Source: a virus. Taken from it: a stretch of DNA of 64,000 nucleotides. The stretch spans positions 19,541-83,540 of the IMG/VR virus record IMGVR_UViG_3300032288_004617; one strand, 5' to 3'. The notes below the pieces were generated by a model. The model ran no database searches, was not told the origin of the DNA, and saw only the letters and a program-made list of their open reading frames with translations. Positions 44,054 through 51,478 of the stretch are shown piece after piece (within the stretch, counting starts at the first letter, position 1; each line of letters starts with the position of its first letter). The translations under genes were made by a program, and so were the position numbers.

Positions 44054-46801
44054 CTAATTTTTATTAATTGCTGCTATATACTCACCACTTTGGCGAGTTT
44101 TAGATTTCTCTTCTAATGCTCTAGCTTTTAATTCTAAGTCCTTAAGTTTCAATTCTCTAGCATCATTCATTTGCTGTTCTCTTAACTTAAAATTATTAGC
44201 ATCACTTTCCATTCTATGATTTAATTCTAGATTTTTTATAGATTGATTAGCTTGTTCACTGATATATTCCATACTATTTGGATCTGTTTTCATATCAGCA
44301 GCTCTACCCATTGCTTGTATCTTTTCTTGCTCTAATCTAGATTCTCTATCTTTTTGTTTAGACATTTCTTGTCTCTCCCACTCTTTTTGATTATTTTGAT
44401 CAATCATTTGTTGCTGTTGTGCAGCTTGTTGTGATTGTGAATCTTGTGCTTGTTGTTGTTCTTTCTGTCTTGCTTTTCTTTCCATATTAGCAATTTCTAC
44501 AACTTCAGACCAAGAATCTGAACCTATTAACCTTGCTAATTCTAATGTATCTGATCCTGTTGTATTATTAGAAATAAGTAAGTTCTTAAATGTTTCAAGA
44601 TTTTTTCTCTTCTTACTATCTGAAGTAACAATCATTCCAAGTCTTCGTAAAGGAAACTCAGGATCTGTCATCTTTAAAAATTGAATTGATCCATCAGACT
44701 TTGTATAGTAAAGAGATAAATCTTTTTTATTAGACTGACAATATTGTGCTACAGATAAATGTAGCTCTAAAGCTCCTTTATGGAAATTTGAGAACTCCTC
44801 ATGTACTCCTGATATTTGAGCTACATTTGATTCATTACTTAATCTAACTCCCTCAGCAGTTTCATACTTTGTCGGTTGATTTAATATTGGATTTATTCCA
44901 ATCAGTTCATAAGCTTTCTTTTGAAAGAAATCTGCTAATTGAACTCTACTTGCAATCTCTTGTGCATGTGAGATATTAATTGCTTGTATTGGATTGGCAT
45001 TATTCATTGTCTTCTGAGAATCGAGCGAGAAATTAACTGGCATAAGTCCTACAGATTTTGCTGTATTTCTCATAGCCATTAATGCACTTTCTGCATCTCC
45101 CCATCCTTCATACTCAGAAGGAATTAAATCAGTACTCATTAATAGTACCATACCCAATTCCTTTTCAATCAATGCACCAATCTGATTCATACAAAGATTA
45201 TACTTTGCTTGGAATGGTAAAAACTTACCTACAGTTGATACACCGGCTTTACCTGCAACAGGTAATAAAGTATCGTATTCCGAATCCCCTTGAATTTGAT
45301 GCTCCATAGGAGTTACATCTATATAAATAGGTTCAGACAAATTTCCACTTTGAATTTTTACACCGTAATATGTGACAGGTTTATATTGCCATTTTAATGT
45401 TCCTGGTTCAAAATTCGTTATAATATCGTGAATGCTTTGTTTAAAAGTTTGCTTAATATTATTATCCTTTAAGAAATCTTTTAGAATATCTTCTGTTACT
45501 TCTTCTGTAACAACTCTTCCATAATCATTTTCATATGTTAGGTATCCCCATAAATCATATGCTTTAAAATATACTTCAGTTACTTGACATAAATCTCTTC
45601 TATGGATAAAGTCATCTCTTAGTAATCTAGCCAATGAATTGTGTATACCAACATTTCCATCTGCCATTCTAGGTAAATACCTTTCTTTTACAGAAGATGA
45701 TCCATCTTTATTAAAAACAGTTTCAATACCCATTGGTGTATCTAACTCATCCTGTAAGTTCAACATGAAGTTGTAATCATGATACCCTTTAAAAGGTACT
45801 GTCTCTAATTGAAGGAAATTTGAATTAATTGCTTGTTCTACAGTTCCTGAAACAACTCCTGCTGATACAAAATTGTCCCAAGTTGTATTTCCACCTAAAA
45901 GTTCTTTTTGTTTTTCTGCTGAAATTTTATGTCCATACTCTGAAATACACTCACTTGGTGTTTTCGGTACAACTCTTCCAACATACTCTCCTTTTTGAAT
46001 ATCCTCTAATTCAATCTCTTTAGAGAAGAATGTAACTTTTGGACTCCAGTTATTAGGTTGGTATTTATCGTGGTATATTTTATACTCTCTAAAACATCTT
46101 CCTGATGTTAAGTAGTCTTTTAGAGATTGTTTATTTAACTTTAATAGATTGAATCTTTCTTCATCATGCTCTAATGTAGCTTCACCCCAAACAACACCAT
46201 TTGTTTTAAATCCTTTATTCTTAGAATCTTCGTTTGCTTTTGTTGTAAACTCGTTTCTAGCTTCTTCTAATTGACTAAGATATTGTTGTTGTTCTTCTTC
46301 AGAAGAAAATTGTTTACCTTCTGTAGTAAGTCCATTTTCTGCTAAGTGTGTCTCTACATAATTATCAACTACTTCTTTAAGAAGTTTTTTAATTTGATCA
46401 TCTTTATATCTTATGAAATCATTCTTTGCGACTTCTCCGGTATCTTGTACATGAAACTTATCTTGCAAATCAACATACTTATCAACAATAGTGTTTACTA
46501 CAATACTCGTAATATCATAATGTTTTAAAAATGTAGGGATTCCTACACCGTCTAATAAATTTTCTAATCCCTTTAAATGTGGGACTACTTCAGAAAGCTC
46601 TTGGTAAGACATCTTACCCTCAACCATTCTATAGTTATCAAAAAAACTTAAGTTCTCATGGATTTGTTTCAAACCAATATGCTCAAAAGAGTCCATTACA
46701 GCTTTCTTCCATTTATCCGTATCCTTTACCTTTTTAGGTACAGTCATTGGAGGAAGTAAATCTGTTCTACTAAGTGAATCTAAAAAAGACGTATTCATCA
46801 T
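44054..46801 (-). CDS. Portal protein
   Basis: This is a 915-residue protein, longer than most portals but within the crAss-like range. The N-terminal 100 residues are helical; the central part mixes strands and helices (YGVKIQSGNLSEPIYIDVTP; a long helix near AIGTLIEKELG-like sequence), and residues ~770-890 form a Gln- and Glu-rich coiled coil (KEQQQAQDSQSQQAAQQQQM). Gene order terminase-portal-scaffold-capsid supports the call. Two adjacent ATGs stand at 46801 and 46798. A -7 box TAAGTTTG is 4 bp upstream. Confidence 0.8.
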   Translation of the reverse strand: MMNTSFLDSLSRTDLLPPMTVPKKVKDTDKWKKAVMDSFEHIGLKQIHENLSFFDNYRMVEGKMSYQELSEVVPHLKGLENLLDGVGIPTFLKHYDITSIVVNTIVDKYVDLQDKFHVQDTGEVAKNDFIRYKDDQIKKLLKEVVDNYVETHLAENGLTTEGKQFSSEEEQQQYLSQLEEARNEFTTKANEDSKNKGFKTNGVVWGEATLEHDEERFNLLKLNKQSLKDYLTSGRCFREYKIYHDKYQPNNWSPKVTFFSKEIELEDIQKGEYVGRVVPKTPSECISEYGHKISAEKQKELLGGNTTWDNFVSAGVVSGTVEQAINSNFLQLETVPFKGYHDYNFMLNLQDELDTPMGIETVFNKDGSSSVKERYLPRMADGNVGIHNSLARLLRDDFIHRRDLCQVTEVYFKAYDLWGYLTYENDYGRVVTEEVTEDILKDFLKDNNIKQTFKQSIHDIITNFEPGTLKWQYKPVTYYGVKIQSGNLSEPIYIDVTPMEHQIQGDSEYDTLLPVAGKAGVSTVGKFLPFQAKYNLCMNQIGALIEKELGMVLLMSTDLIPSEYEGWGDAESALMAMRNTAKSVGLMPVNFSLDSQKTMNNANPIQAINISHAQEIASRVQLADFFQKKAYELIGINPILNQPTKYETAEGVRLSNESNVAQISGVHEEFSNFHKGALELHLSVAQYCQSNKKDLSLYYTKSDGSIQFLKMTDPEFPLRRLGMIVTSDSKKRKNLETFKNLLISNNTTGSDTLELARLIGSDSWSEVVEIANMERKARQKEQQQAQDSQSQQAAQQQQMIDQNNQKEWERQEMSKQKDRESRLEQEKIQAMGRAADMKTDPNSMEYISEQANQSIKNLELNHRMESDANNFKLREQQMNDARELKLKDLELKARALEEKSKTRQSGEYIAAINKN

Positions 46802-46805
46802 TGTA

Positions 46806-46836
46806 CAAACTTACTAATTGTAGATTTCATATTAAA
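46806..46836 (-). promoter_or_regulatory. Possible portal promoter, TTTA-N19-TAAGTTTG
   Basis: On the minus strand TTTA (46836-46833), 19 bp, TAAGTTTG (46813-46806), then 4 bp to the ATG. The -7 box fits the consensus, the -33 box has one mismatch. Confidence 0.45.
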
Positions 46837-46856
46837 AAACATAAGATTTTTCACCA

Positions 46857-48905
46857 TTAAAAGGCACTTGGTCTCTTTGATCCAAAGACAGATAGTCCTA
46901 CCTTTTTAGGTCCTGAAATATTATTATATTCAGCGGTTTTTCTCTTTTCTGTAGGTCTAACATTGTTCTTGTCTAACTCTCTTGCATAAGCTAATGCATG
47001 CATAAATGCAGTGATTCTATCGAAGTTACCTCCTTTTCTATAAGAAAGCATTTCTTTTAGAAGAGCTATATCTAGAATATACTCAACTCCGTATTTAATT
47101 AACTCGTTCCCATCTTCATCAATCCCAATCACATGCTCTTCCTTACAATAGTCTATAAGCATGTTAAACATATAAGCCTTATTACCTCCTGTAGGATAGA
47201 TACCGAATTTTGAGTTTAACTTTACGTTTCCATTTTGTGATGAGTTAGAAAAAGATATTGATGGTGCTAATAATTGTTCAGATTTATATTTAGTGTCTAA
47301 AAACTGTTTAAAACTGACATCGACAGCCTCCATCATACAAATTGCATTAAATGCTTCAATCAAGGTCTCTCCTGTTTTATGAAAGTCAGAATGTCTAAAT
47401 GGTCTTGCTACATATGATGCTGCAATTGTCTCACAAGGTGAGTTCATTTCTAAGTTTCTTCTCTTAAGTACATAAAATGAACCAAGAGAATCTGTATCAG
47501 ATTGGTCTAATTTATAATCATCGAGTCCTGAAACATGAGTATATTTTGGTGGAGTAGTTTCAGGAAGTTCTCCAAATAAAAGAATTGGAGCATCTGCTTC
47601 TCCACCTCCATGGGAAACCTCTGCTAGTTTTTTTGCAGAAAATTCCTGTTTATACTCTCCATTGTGCTTGTAGATATTTACACTCTTTCCTGTTATGCCT
47701 TCATCCTCTAATTTTCTTATATGCTTATCAATAACAGCTGTAGGAAATGGATTGGAAGAAGCTGTTATAAATACATCTGCAATTTCTAATGGAAAGTACA
47801 TTCTATTTCTTTCTCTATCCTCTTCCTTTTTAAATGCATTATTTTTATCTTTTATAAAAGTAGATGCTTTCTCCCAATCTGTTGCATTTACTTTTATCTT
47901 CTCCAGATCATTATTTTCAATATCTAGGTATTCTGCTAAATTTATGGCTTTTTTAGGTACAGGTAGACGATAAGACATCTGTCCTGGAACAAATGTGCAG
48001 AAGCTCTCTTTCTTACTCCTCTCCCATGTTATAAACTCAGGATCAACTTTCCTATCTAATGTATCCCAATTCATAGGTAGCATGTCATAAGCTTCAGGAT
48101 TTGATAATACATCCTTCGCATCTTTACTAAGATCCTGATTACCAGAAGTACCACTTAAAATAGGTACAAGCTTCATACCATATTGAGTCTTAAATGAAGG
48201 AAGTGCTGATTGTAGTACTTTTTTAAAACCCCACTTTCCACACTCATCAAGGATAAATCCTACAGGAGATAAACCTGCACCTTTTTCAGAAGAGTTATCT
48301 GTACCCCCAGATCCGTTAGTTATTGATATATGAGAATGTGGTAACCTGAAACCATCTTTCTCTTTAATGCCTAATTCAACTTTATTATCCCACTCTTGTA
48401 TTAATTGAGGTATATACATTGCAGGGCTTACATTATTAAACCCTACTTTTAAAAGAGTTGATATAGCTTTTAAATCTCCATCATTACCTCCCATAACAGA
48501 AGTAGTACCATTAGCTTTAGTTGAATTTAACCAAGTAATCAAAGATGCTAACATACTAGATTTTGTAAAACCACGACATCCAAAAAGCATTAATCCTAAA
48601 CCTTTAGCTTCAGCTTCTTCATAATTCTCCATAACAAATAACATATTGTCATCTAGTGGAGGATTCATTATAAGCTCTTTACCATCTTTTGTTGGGATAG
48701 GTGTCTTAAAGAAGTTTAAATGCCAATATAACCAAGGGTGAATATGATACCCACCGATAGTTATACCTTCTGTAATTTTTCTCTTTTCCTCTAAATAAAA
48801 ATCTATTACATCTATTTGCTGATCAAAAAAGTTTTTTCTAGGATTCCACTTTGGAGGATTCTTAATATTTATGAAAAGTTCATTAGATGTTAGAAATTGA
48901 GACAT
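46857..48905 (-). CDS. terL: Terminase large subunit
   Basis: This 682-residue protein is the packaging motor. The Walker A-like P-loop is LFGCRGFTKSS (residues 107-117), in which Thr replaces the Gly usual before Lys. Walker B is GFILDECGKW, with Asp220-Glu221. The C-terminal RNase H-like nuclease is marked by THVSGLDDYKLDQSDTDS and, near the end, NFDRITAFMHALAYARELD, giving the expected acidic residues. The gene leads the head module and is followed by portal. A small terminase subunit is not obvious; the 154-residue gene just upstream in transcription is a possible candidate. Confidence 0.93.
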   Translation of the reverse strand: MSQFLTSNELFINIKNPPKWNPRKNFFDQQIDVIDFYLEEKRKITEGITIGGYHIHPWLYWHLNFFKTPIPTKDGKELIMNPPLDDNMLFVMENYEEAEAKGLGLMLFGCRGFTKSSMLASLITWLNSTKANGTTSVMGGNDGDLKAISTLLKVGFNNVSPAMYIPQLIQEWDNKVELGIKEKDGFRLPHSHISITNGSGGTDNSSEKGAGLSPVGFILDECGKWGFKKVLQSALPSFKTQYGMKLVPILSGTSGNQDLSKDAKDVLSNPEAYDMLPMNWDTLDRKVDPEFITWERSKKESFCTFVPGQMSYRLPVPKKAINLAEYLDIENNDLEKIKVNATDWEKASTFIKDKNNAFKKEEDRERNRMYFPLEIADVFITASSNPFPTAVIDKHIRKLEDEGITGKSVNIYKHNGEYKQEFSAKKLAEVSHGGGEADAPILLFGELPETTPPKYTHVSGLDDYKLDQSDTDSLGSFYVLKRRNLEMNSPCETIAASYVARPFRHSDFHKTGETLIEAFNAICMMEAVDVSFKQFLDTKYKSEQLLAPSISFSNSSQNGNVKLNSKFGIYPTGGNKAYMFNMLIDYCKEEHVIGIDEDGNELIKYGVEYILDIALLKEMLSYRKGGNFDRITAFMHALAYARELDKNNVRPTEKRKTAEYNNISGPKKVGLSVFGSKRPSAF

Positions 48906-48907
48906 AA

Positions 48908-49372
48908 TTAAATATTATTAAACATTATTTTTAAATTATCTTCTGTTAAATGTTTTTCTGTTGTAGACTCCATAAATTTTGCAATGATTTCAGGTTGCAA
49001 TTCTATTAACTCACCATTCTTAACAGAATAAAATAATCTTGACACTTGTGTAATATTCTCAAGAATAAGTGTATCTTCTGGATCCAGGTATGACATATCA
49101 ATTTCCATCACTGTCGCAAGATTTGTCAACACAGTTATTCTATTCATCAACCCTTCTAAATCTTTAATAGCTAAAGTTGTAAACTGTTGTCCATGAGCAA
49201 TCTCTAATAAAAGACCTCTCATATCATCAAAAGTAACTGATGGATTATTCTTTTTATATTCAACTACCTCTTGTTGTTTTTTAAAATTCTCTGATAAAGA
49301 TTTATCAATAACTTTAGATGTTTCCAAATACTCACTGATTTGGCTCTTAACGAATTCTTGTAACTTTTCCAT
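48908..49372 (-). CDS. Helical protein upstream of terminase, possible small terminase
   Basis: This is a 154-residue, almost fully helical and charged protein (KSQISEYLETSKVIDKSL; FDDMRGLLLEIAHGQQFTTL). It ends 3 bp before the terminase ATG. Position and size fit a small terminase subunit, but no helix-turn-helix is evident. It may instead be a coiled-coil head protein. Confidence 0.6.
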   Translation of the reverse strand: MEKLQEFVKSQISEYLETSKVIDKSLSENFKKQQEVVEYKKNNPSVTFDDMRGLLLEIAHGQQFTTLAIKDLEGLMNRITVLTNLATVMEIDMSYLDPEDTLILENITQVSRLFYSVKNGELIELQPEIIAKFMESTTEKHLTEDNLKIMFNNI

Positions 49373-49373
49373 A

Positions 49374-49592
49374 TTAATTATACTTATTTAATTTTTGTGA
49401 TTCCTTTTTTAATGCTTTCTCTGCTGCTGAATAGAAGTCTTCATCTGTTATCGACAATAAATCTGACTTACTGAATTTTTCAAATCCATCCATATTCTTT
49501 AAAACTGCTAAAACTGTTTGTGAAAAAGTGTAGTCAGGTATTAATGCCCTAAACTCTTCCATCTTTCCATCTACTAAAACTCTGTAATTCAT
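49374..49592 (-). CDS. Small unknown protein in head cluster
   Basis: This 72-residue protein starts MNYRVLVDGKMEEFRAL and looks beta-hairpin then helix (DEDFYSAAEKALKKESQKL). It is one base from the next gene and 3 bp from the previous one, so it is translated as part of the set. I do not recognise a family. Confidence 0.6.
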   Translation of the reverse strand: MNYRVLVDGKMEEFRALIPDYTFSQTVLAVLKNMDGFEKFSKSDLLSITDEDFYSAAEKALKKESQKLNKYN

Positions 49593-49595
49593 TTT

Positions 49596-50258
49596 TTATA
49601 ATTTAATTATTCTAAATCTTACAGTTACAGTTTTAAACACTCTTTCTGTAACCTTATATTCTATGTTTAATGTTTTCTCATTTAATCCTTGTCTAAATCC
49701 AATTGTAGATATAGTGACATCTAATTTATTTTCACTTTTATTAATTGGCGTAATAACATCAACATGTGTACAACCACATCCAACAGTTGTTTTATTAATT
49801 TTCTGAGGTTTCTTTGAAAGAATATTAAAAGAAAGTTTAACTGTATTCTGATCAGTCACTCCTAAATCGTATAAAAATTCTTTATTAGTATTTTTTACTT
49901 TATGATCTGAAGAAGTTTGAATTATTGTATATTCTCCTGAACTATCACTAACTTCAAGTGCTTCCCATAAAGGTGTCAACCCTATTTCAATTCTTCCACA
50001 TGTTTCTGTTTTAGATGCACTCTTTTGTCTTATACAACAACCACATGCTGTGCAATGAGGGCCATCTCCACATAATCCTGTCTTAATTTTTAATTTATCA
50101 GTGAATGATAATTTCTCTGATGGTATATTATCTGAATTATATTCACATGGTGAACACTTACTAACCCTATCTTGATACCACTCTTGATCAATAGGCAATT
50201 CATTTAAGAAAGCTTTTGCAATAACTGCCCCTTTTTTAAGTATGTTTTTCATTTCCAT
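49596..50258 (-). CDS. Cys-rich zinc-binding-like protein
   Basis: This is a 220-residue protein. The first ~95 residues contain RVSKCSPCEYNSDNI and later HCTACGCCIRQKSASKTETC, a paired-Cys layout that fits one or two zinc-binding sites. I have seen this layout in small proteins of Bacteroidota phages. The second half is a beta-rich domain (KVKNTNKEFLYDLGVTDQNT; VGCGCTHVD; YKVTERVFKTVTVRF), like an Ig-type or DUF1573-like fold. Function is unknown. It overlaps the IHF-like gene by 10 bp. Confidence 0.65.
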   Translation of the reverse strand: MEMKNILKKGAVIAKAFLNELPIDQEWYQDRVSKCSPCEYNSDNIPSEKLSFTDKLKIKTGLCGDGPHCTACGCCIRQKSASKTETCGRIEIGLTPLWEALEVSDSSGEYTIIQTSSDHKVKNTNKEFLYDLGVTDQNTVKLSFNILSKKPQKINKTTVGCGCTHVDVITPINKSENKLDVTISTIGFRQGLNEKTLNIEYKVTERVFKTVTVRFRIIKL

Positions 50259-50665
50259 TTTGTGTTTTGATAATTTTCAATTTCCTCCGTACTCATTCTT
50301 CCAACATAACTATAATCTGATATAACTGACTTTTTTGCATGTCTTCTTTCACACTTTGTAACCATAAGTTTTGTCAATTCATTCTGCCTTTTTAATGAAA
50401 ACAATTGTCCTTTTTTTATGTACAACTCTTTACTTTTAATGTAAACTTCTTTATATCTGAATGCCTTTAGAAAACCTATCTTAAGGTACATGTAGCCTAT
50501 GTAAGGTAGTTTTATTGAAAGTACTAAAGGATCCTTCATAACTGAATGAATATATTTTGTCATGAAATTTAAAATATACTCAACTTGTTTTTCAGTAGCT
50601 CCTGTACTAGCTGCTACCTTTATAATTATGTCCTTGTTAGTAGATATTTCTTTACCATTATCCAT
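50249..50665 (-). CDS. IHF/HU-like DNA-binding protein (head-side copy)
   Basis: This 138-residue protein has HU/IHF hallmarks: IIIKVAASTGATEKQVEYIL (helix-turn-helix arm of the family), NFMTKYIHSVMKDPLVLS and IKLPYIGYMYLKIG, matching the L-P-x-x-G-x-F strand. The C-terminal part is basic (KKGQLFSLKRQNELTKLM). It is expressed from the divergent promoter at 51070-51100 as the second gene of the minus-strand block. Its partner is probably the protein at 14303-14788, as crAss-like phages have two such genes. A capsid or tail structural use is also possible. Confidence 0.7.
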   Translation of the reverse strand: MDNGKEISTNKDIIIKVAASTGATEKQVEYILNFMTKYIHSVMKDPLVLSIKLPYIGYMYLKIGFLKAFRYKEVYIKSKELYIKKGQLFSLKRQNELTKLMVTKCERRHAKKSVISDYSYVGRMSTEEIENYQNTKWK

Positions 50666-51054
50666 TAACCTGCCACTAGTGAAAACATAACTCTTGTAAA
50701 ATCTCCGTTATTTGCTTGATAATAATCAGAAAGACTTTGTAATTCAGGATTTAAAAAAGATACTCTTGTATTCATATCAGACTTTATTAAGAATCCACCT
50801 TCTCTTAACTCGGAATTCAAGCAATTTAAATTCTCTTTCTCTAAACCTAATAATTTACAAGCATAGTTTTTTGTCTCCTTGCTGTATCCTTTTTTTATAT
50901 AAATGCTAAGCAATGTAACTAACTTAGCTCTTAGCATCTTTGTCTTATCACCTGTAATTGTCTTATAACATGAATATACTGTTATCAAGTTCTTCAGAAC
51001 TTCAAATTCATTTTTCGACTTAATTTCTAATTGGTAAATATTCATATGTAGCAT
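50665..51054 (-). CDS. First gene of minus-strand block, unknown
   Basis: This is a 129-residue helical protein beginning MLHMNIYQLEIKSKNEFEVL. The sequence has Lys- and Leu-rich helices (KTKMLRAKLVTLLSIYIKKG) and looks like a winged-helix or bundle (YACKLLGLEKENLN; LREGGFLIKSDMN), so it may regulate the block, which is a guess. It follows the divergent promoter by about 15 bp and overlaps the IHF-like gene by one base. Confidence 0.65.
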   Translation of the reverse strand: MLHMNIYQLEIKSKNEFEVLKNLITVYSCYKTITGDKTKMLRAKLVTLLSIYIKKGYSKETKNYACKLLGLEKENLNCLNSELREGGFLIKSDMNTRVSFLNPELQSLSDYYQANNGDFTRVMFSLVAG

Positions 51055-51069
51055 TCAATAATTATGGGG

Positions 51070-51100
51070 CGAATATAACACTATTTTGTTAGAAAACAAA
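51070..51100 (-). promoter_or_regulatory. Divergent promoter, leftward arm, TTTG-N19-TATATTCG
   Basis: On the minus strand TTTG (51100-51097), 19 bp, TATATTCG (51077-51070). It opens the head block; the ATG at 51054 is 15 bp after the -7 box. Confidence 0.65.
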
Positions 51101-51138
51101 CAACTTATACCATATTTAACATATTTTAACACAATTGA

Positions 51139-51170
51139 ATTGTTTTTTTAACATCCAAAATGTATATTTG
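51139..51170 (+). promoter_or_regulatory. Divergent promoter, rightward arm, ATTG-N20-TATATTTG
   Basis: ATTG (51139-51142), 20 bp, TATATTTG (51163-51170). It overlaps the ATG at 51160, so translation of the first rightward gene must start later, most likely at 51175. Confidence 0.6.
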
Positions 51171-51174
51171 TATT

Positions 51175-51387
51175 ATGATATTTGAAGACTACTTTTACGA
51201 AGTTTGGAATGAAATGCCGGACTCTATAATAACAGAGGAATACTACAATAAGAATGAAGCTTTATTTGAAGCTATTACTTATGACTTCTTTCATTATAAC
51301 GAACAGACAAATGGTTTGCCATCATATTTGGCTAGATTTGTTATTCAACAGATTGTAAATAATTCTTTAATTTTAGGAATTAGATAA
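51175..51387 (+). CDS. Small acidic protein, first of rightward block
   Basis: This 70-residue protein starts at the ATG at 51175 (MIFEDYFYEVWNEM); the earlier ATG at 51160 lies in the -7 box. It is acidic and aromatic, with a helical C terminus (ARFVIQQIVNNSLILGI). Being the first gene of the early block, it could be a host-takeover protein, but nothing recognisable supports a function. Confidence 0.55.
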   Translation: MIFEDYFYEVWNEMPDSIITEEYYNKNEALFEAITYDFFHYNEQTNGLPSYLARFVIQQIVNNSLILGIR

Positions 51388-51394
51388 TCTTTTT

Positions 51395-51425
51395 TTTGAT
51401 ATTCTATGATTTTTTTGTATTTTTA
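51395..51425 (+). promoter_or_regulatory. Promoter of polymerase-like gene, TTTG-N19-TATTTTTA
   Basis: TTTG (51395-51398), 19 bp, TATTTTTA (51418-51425). About 50 bp of leader precede the ATG at 51479 and contain an A-rich stretch just before the start. Confidence 0.6.
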
Positions 51426-51478
51426 CAGAATGTATGCTTATGCGTATAAAATAAAAACCGATGTAATTTCATAAAAAT

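Noticed and set aside
15479-51054. A diversity-generating retroelement acting on the fibre genes
   Set aside because: No reverse transcriptase motif (YxDD) and no template/variable repeat pair was seen near the fibre ends.
51160-51174. ATG at 51160 as start of the first rightward gene
   Set aside because: It overlaps the -7 box; the ATG at 51175 is the first that could be transcribed.
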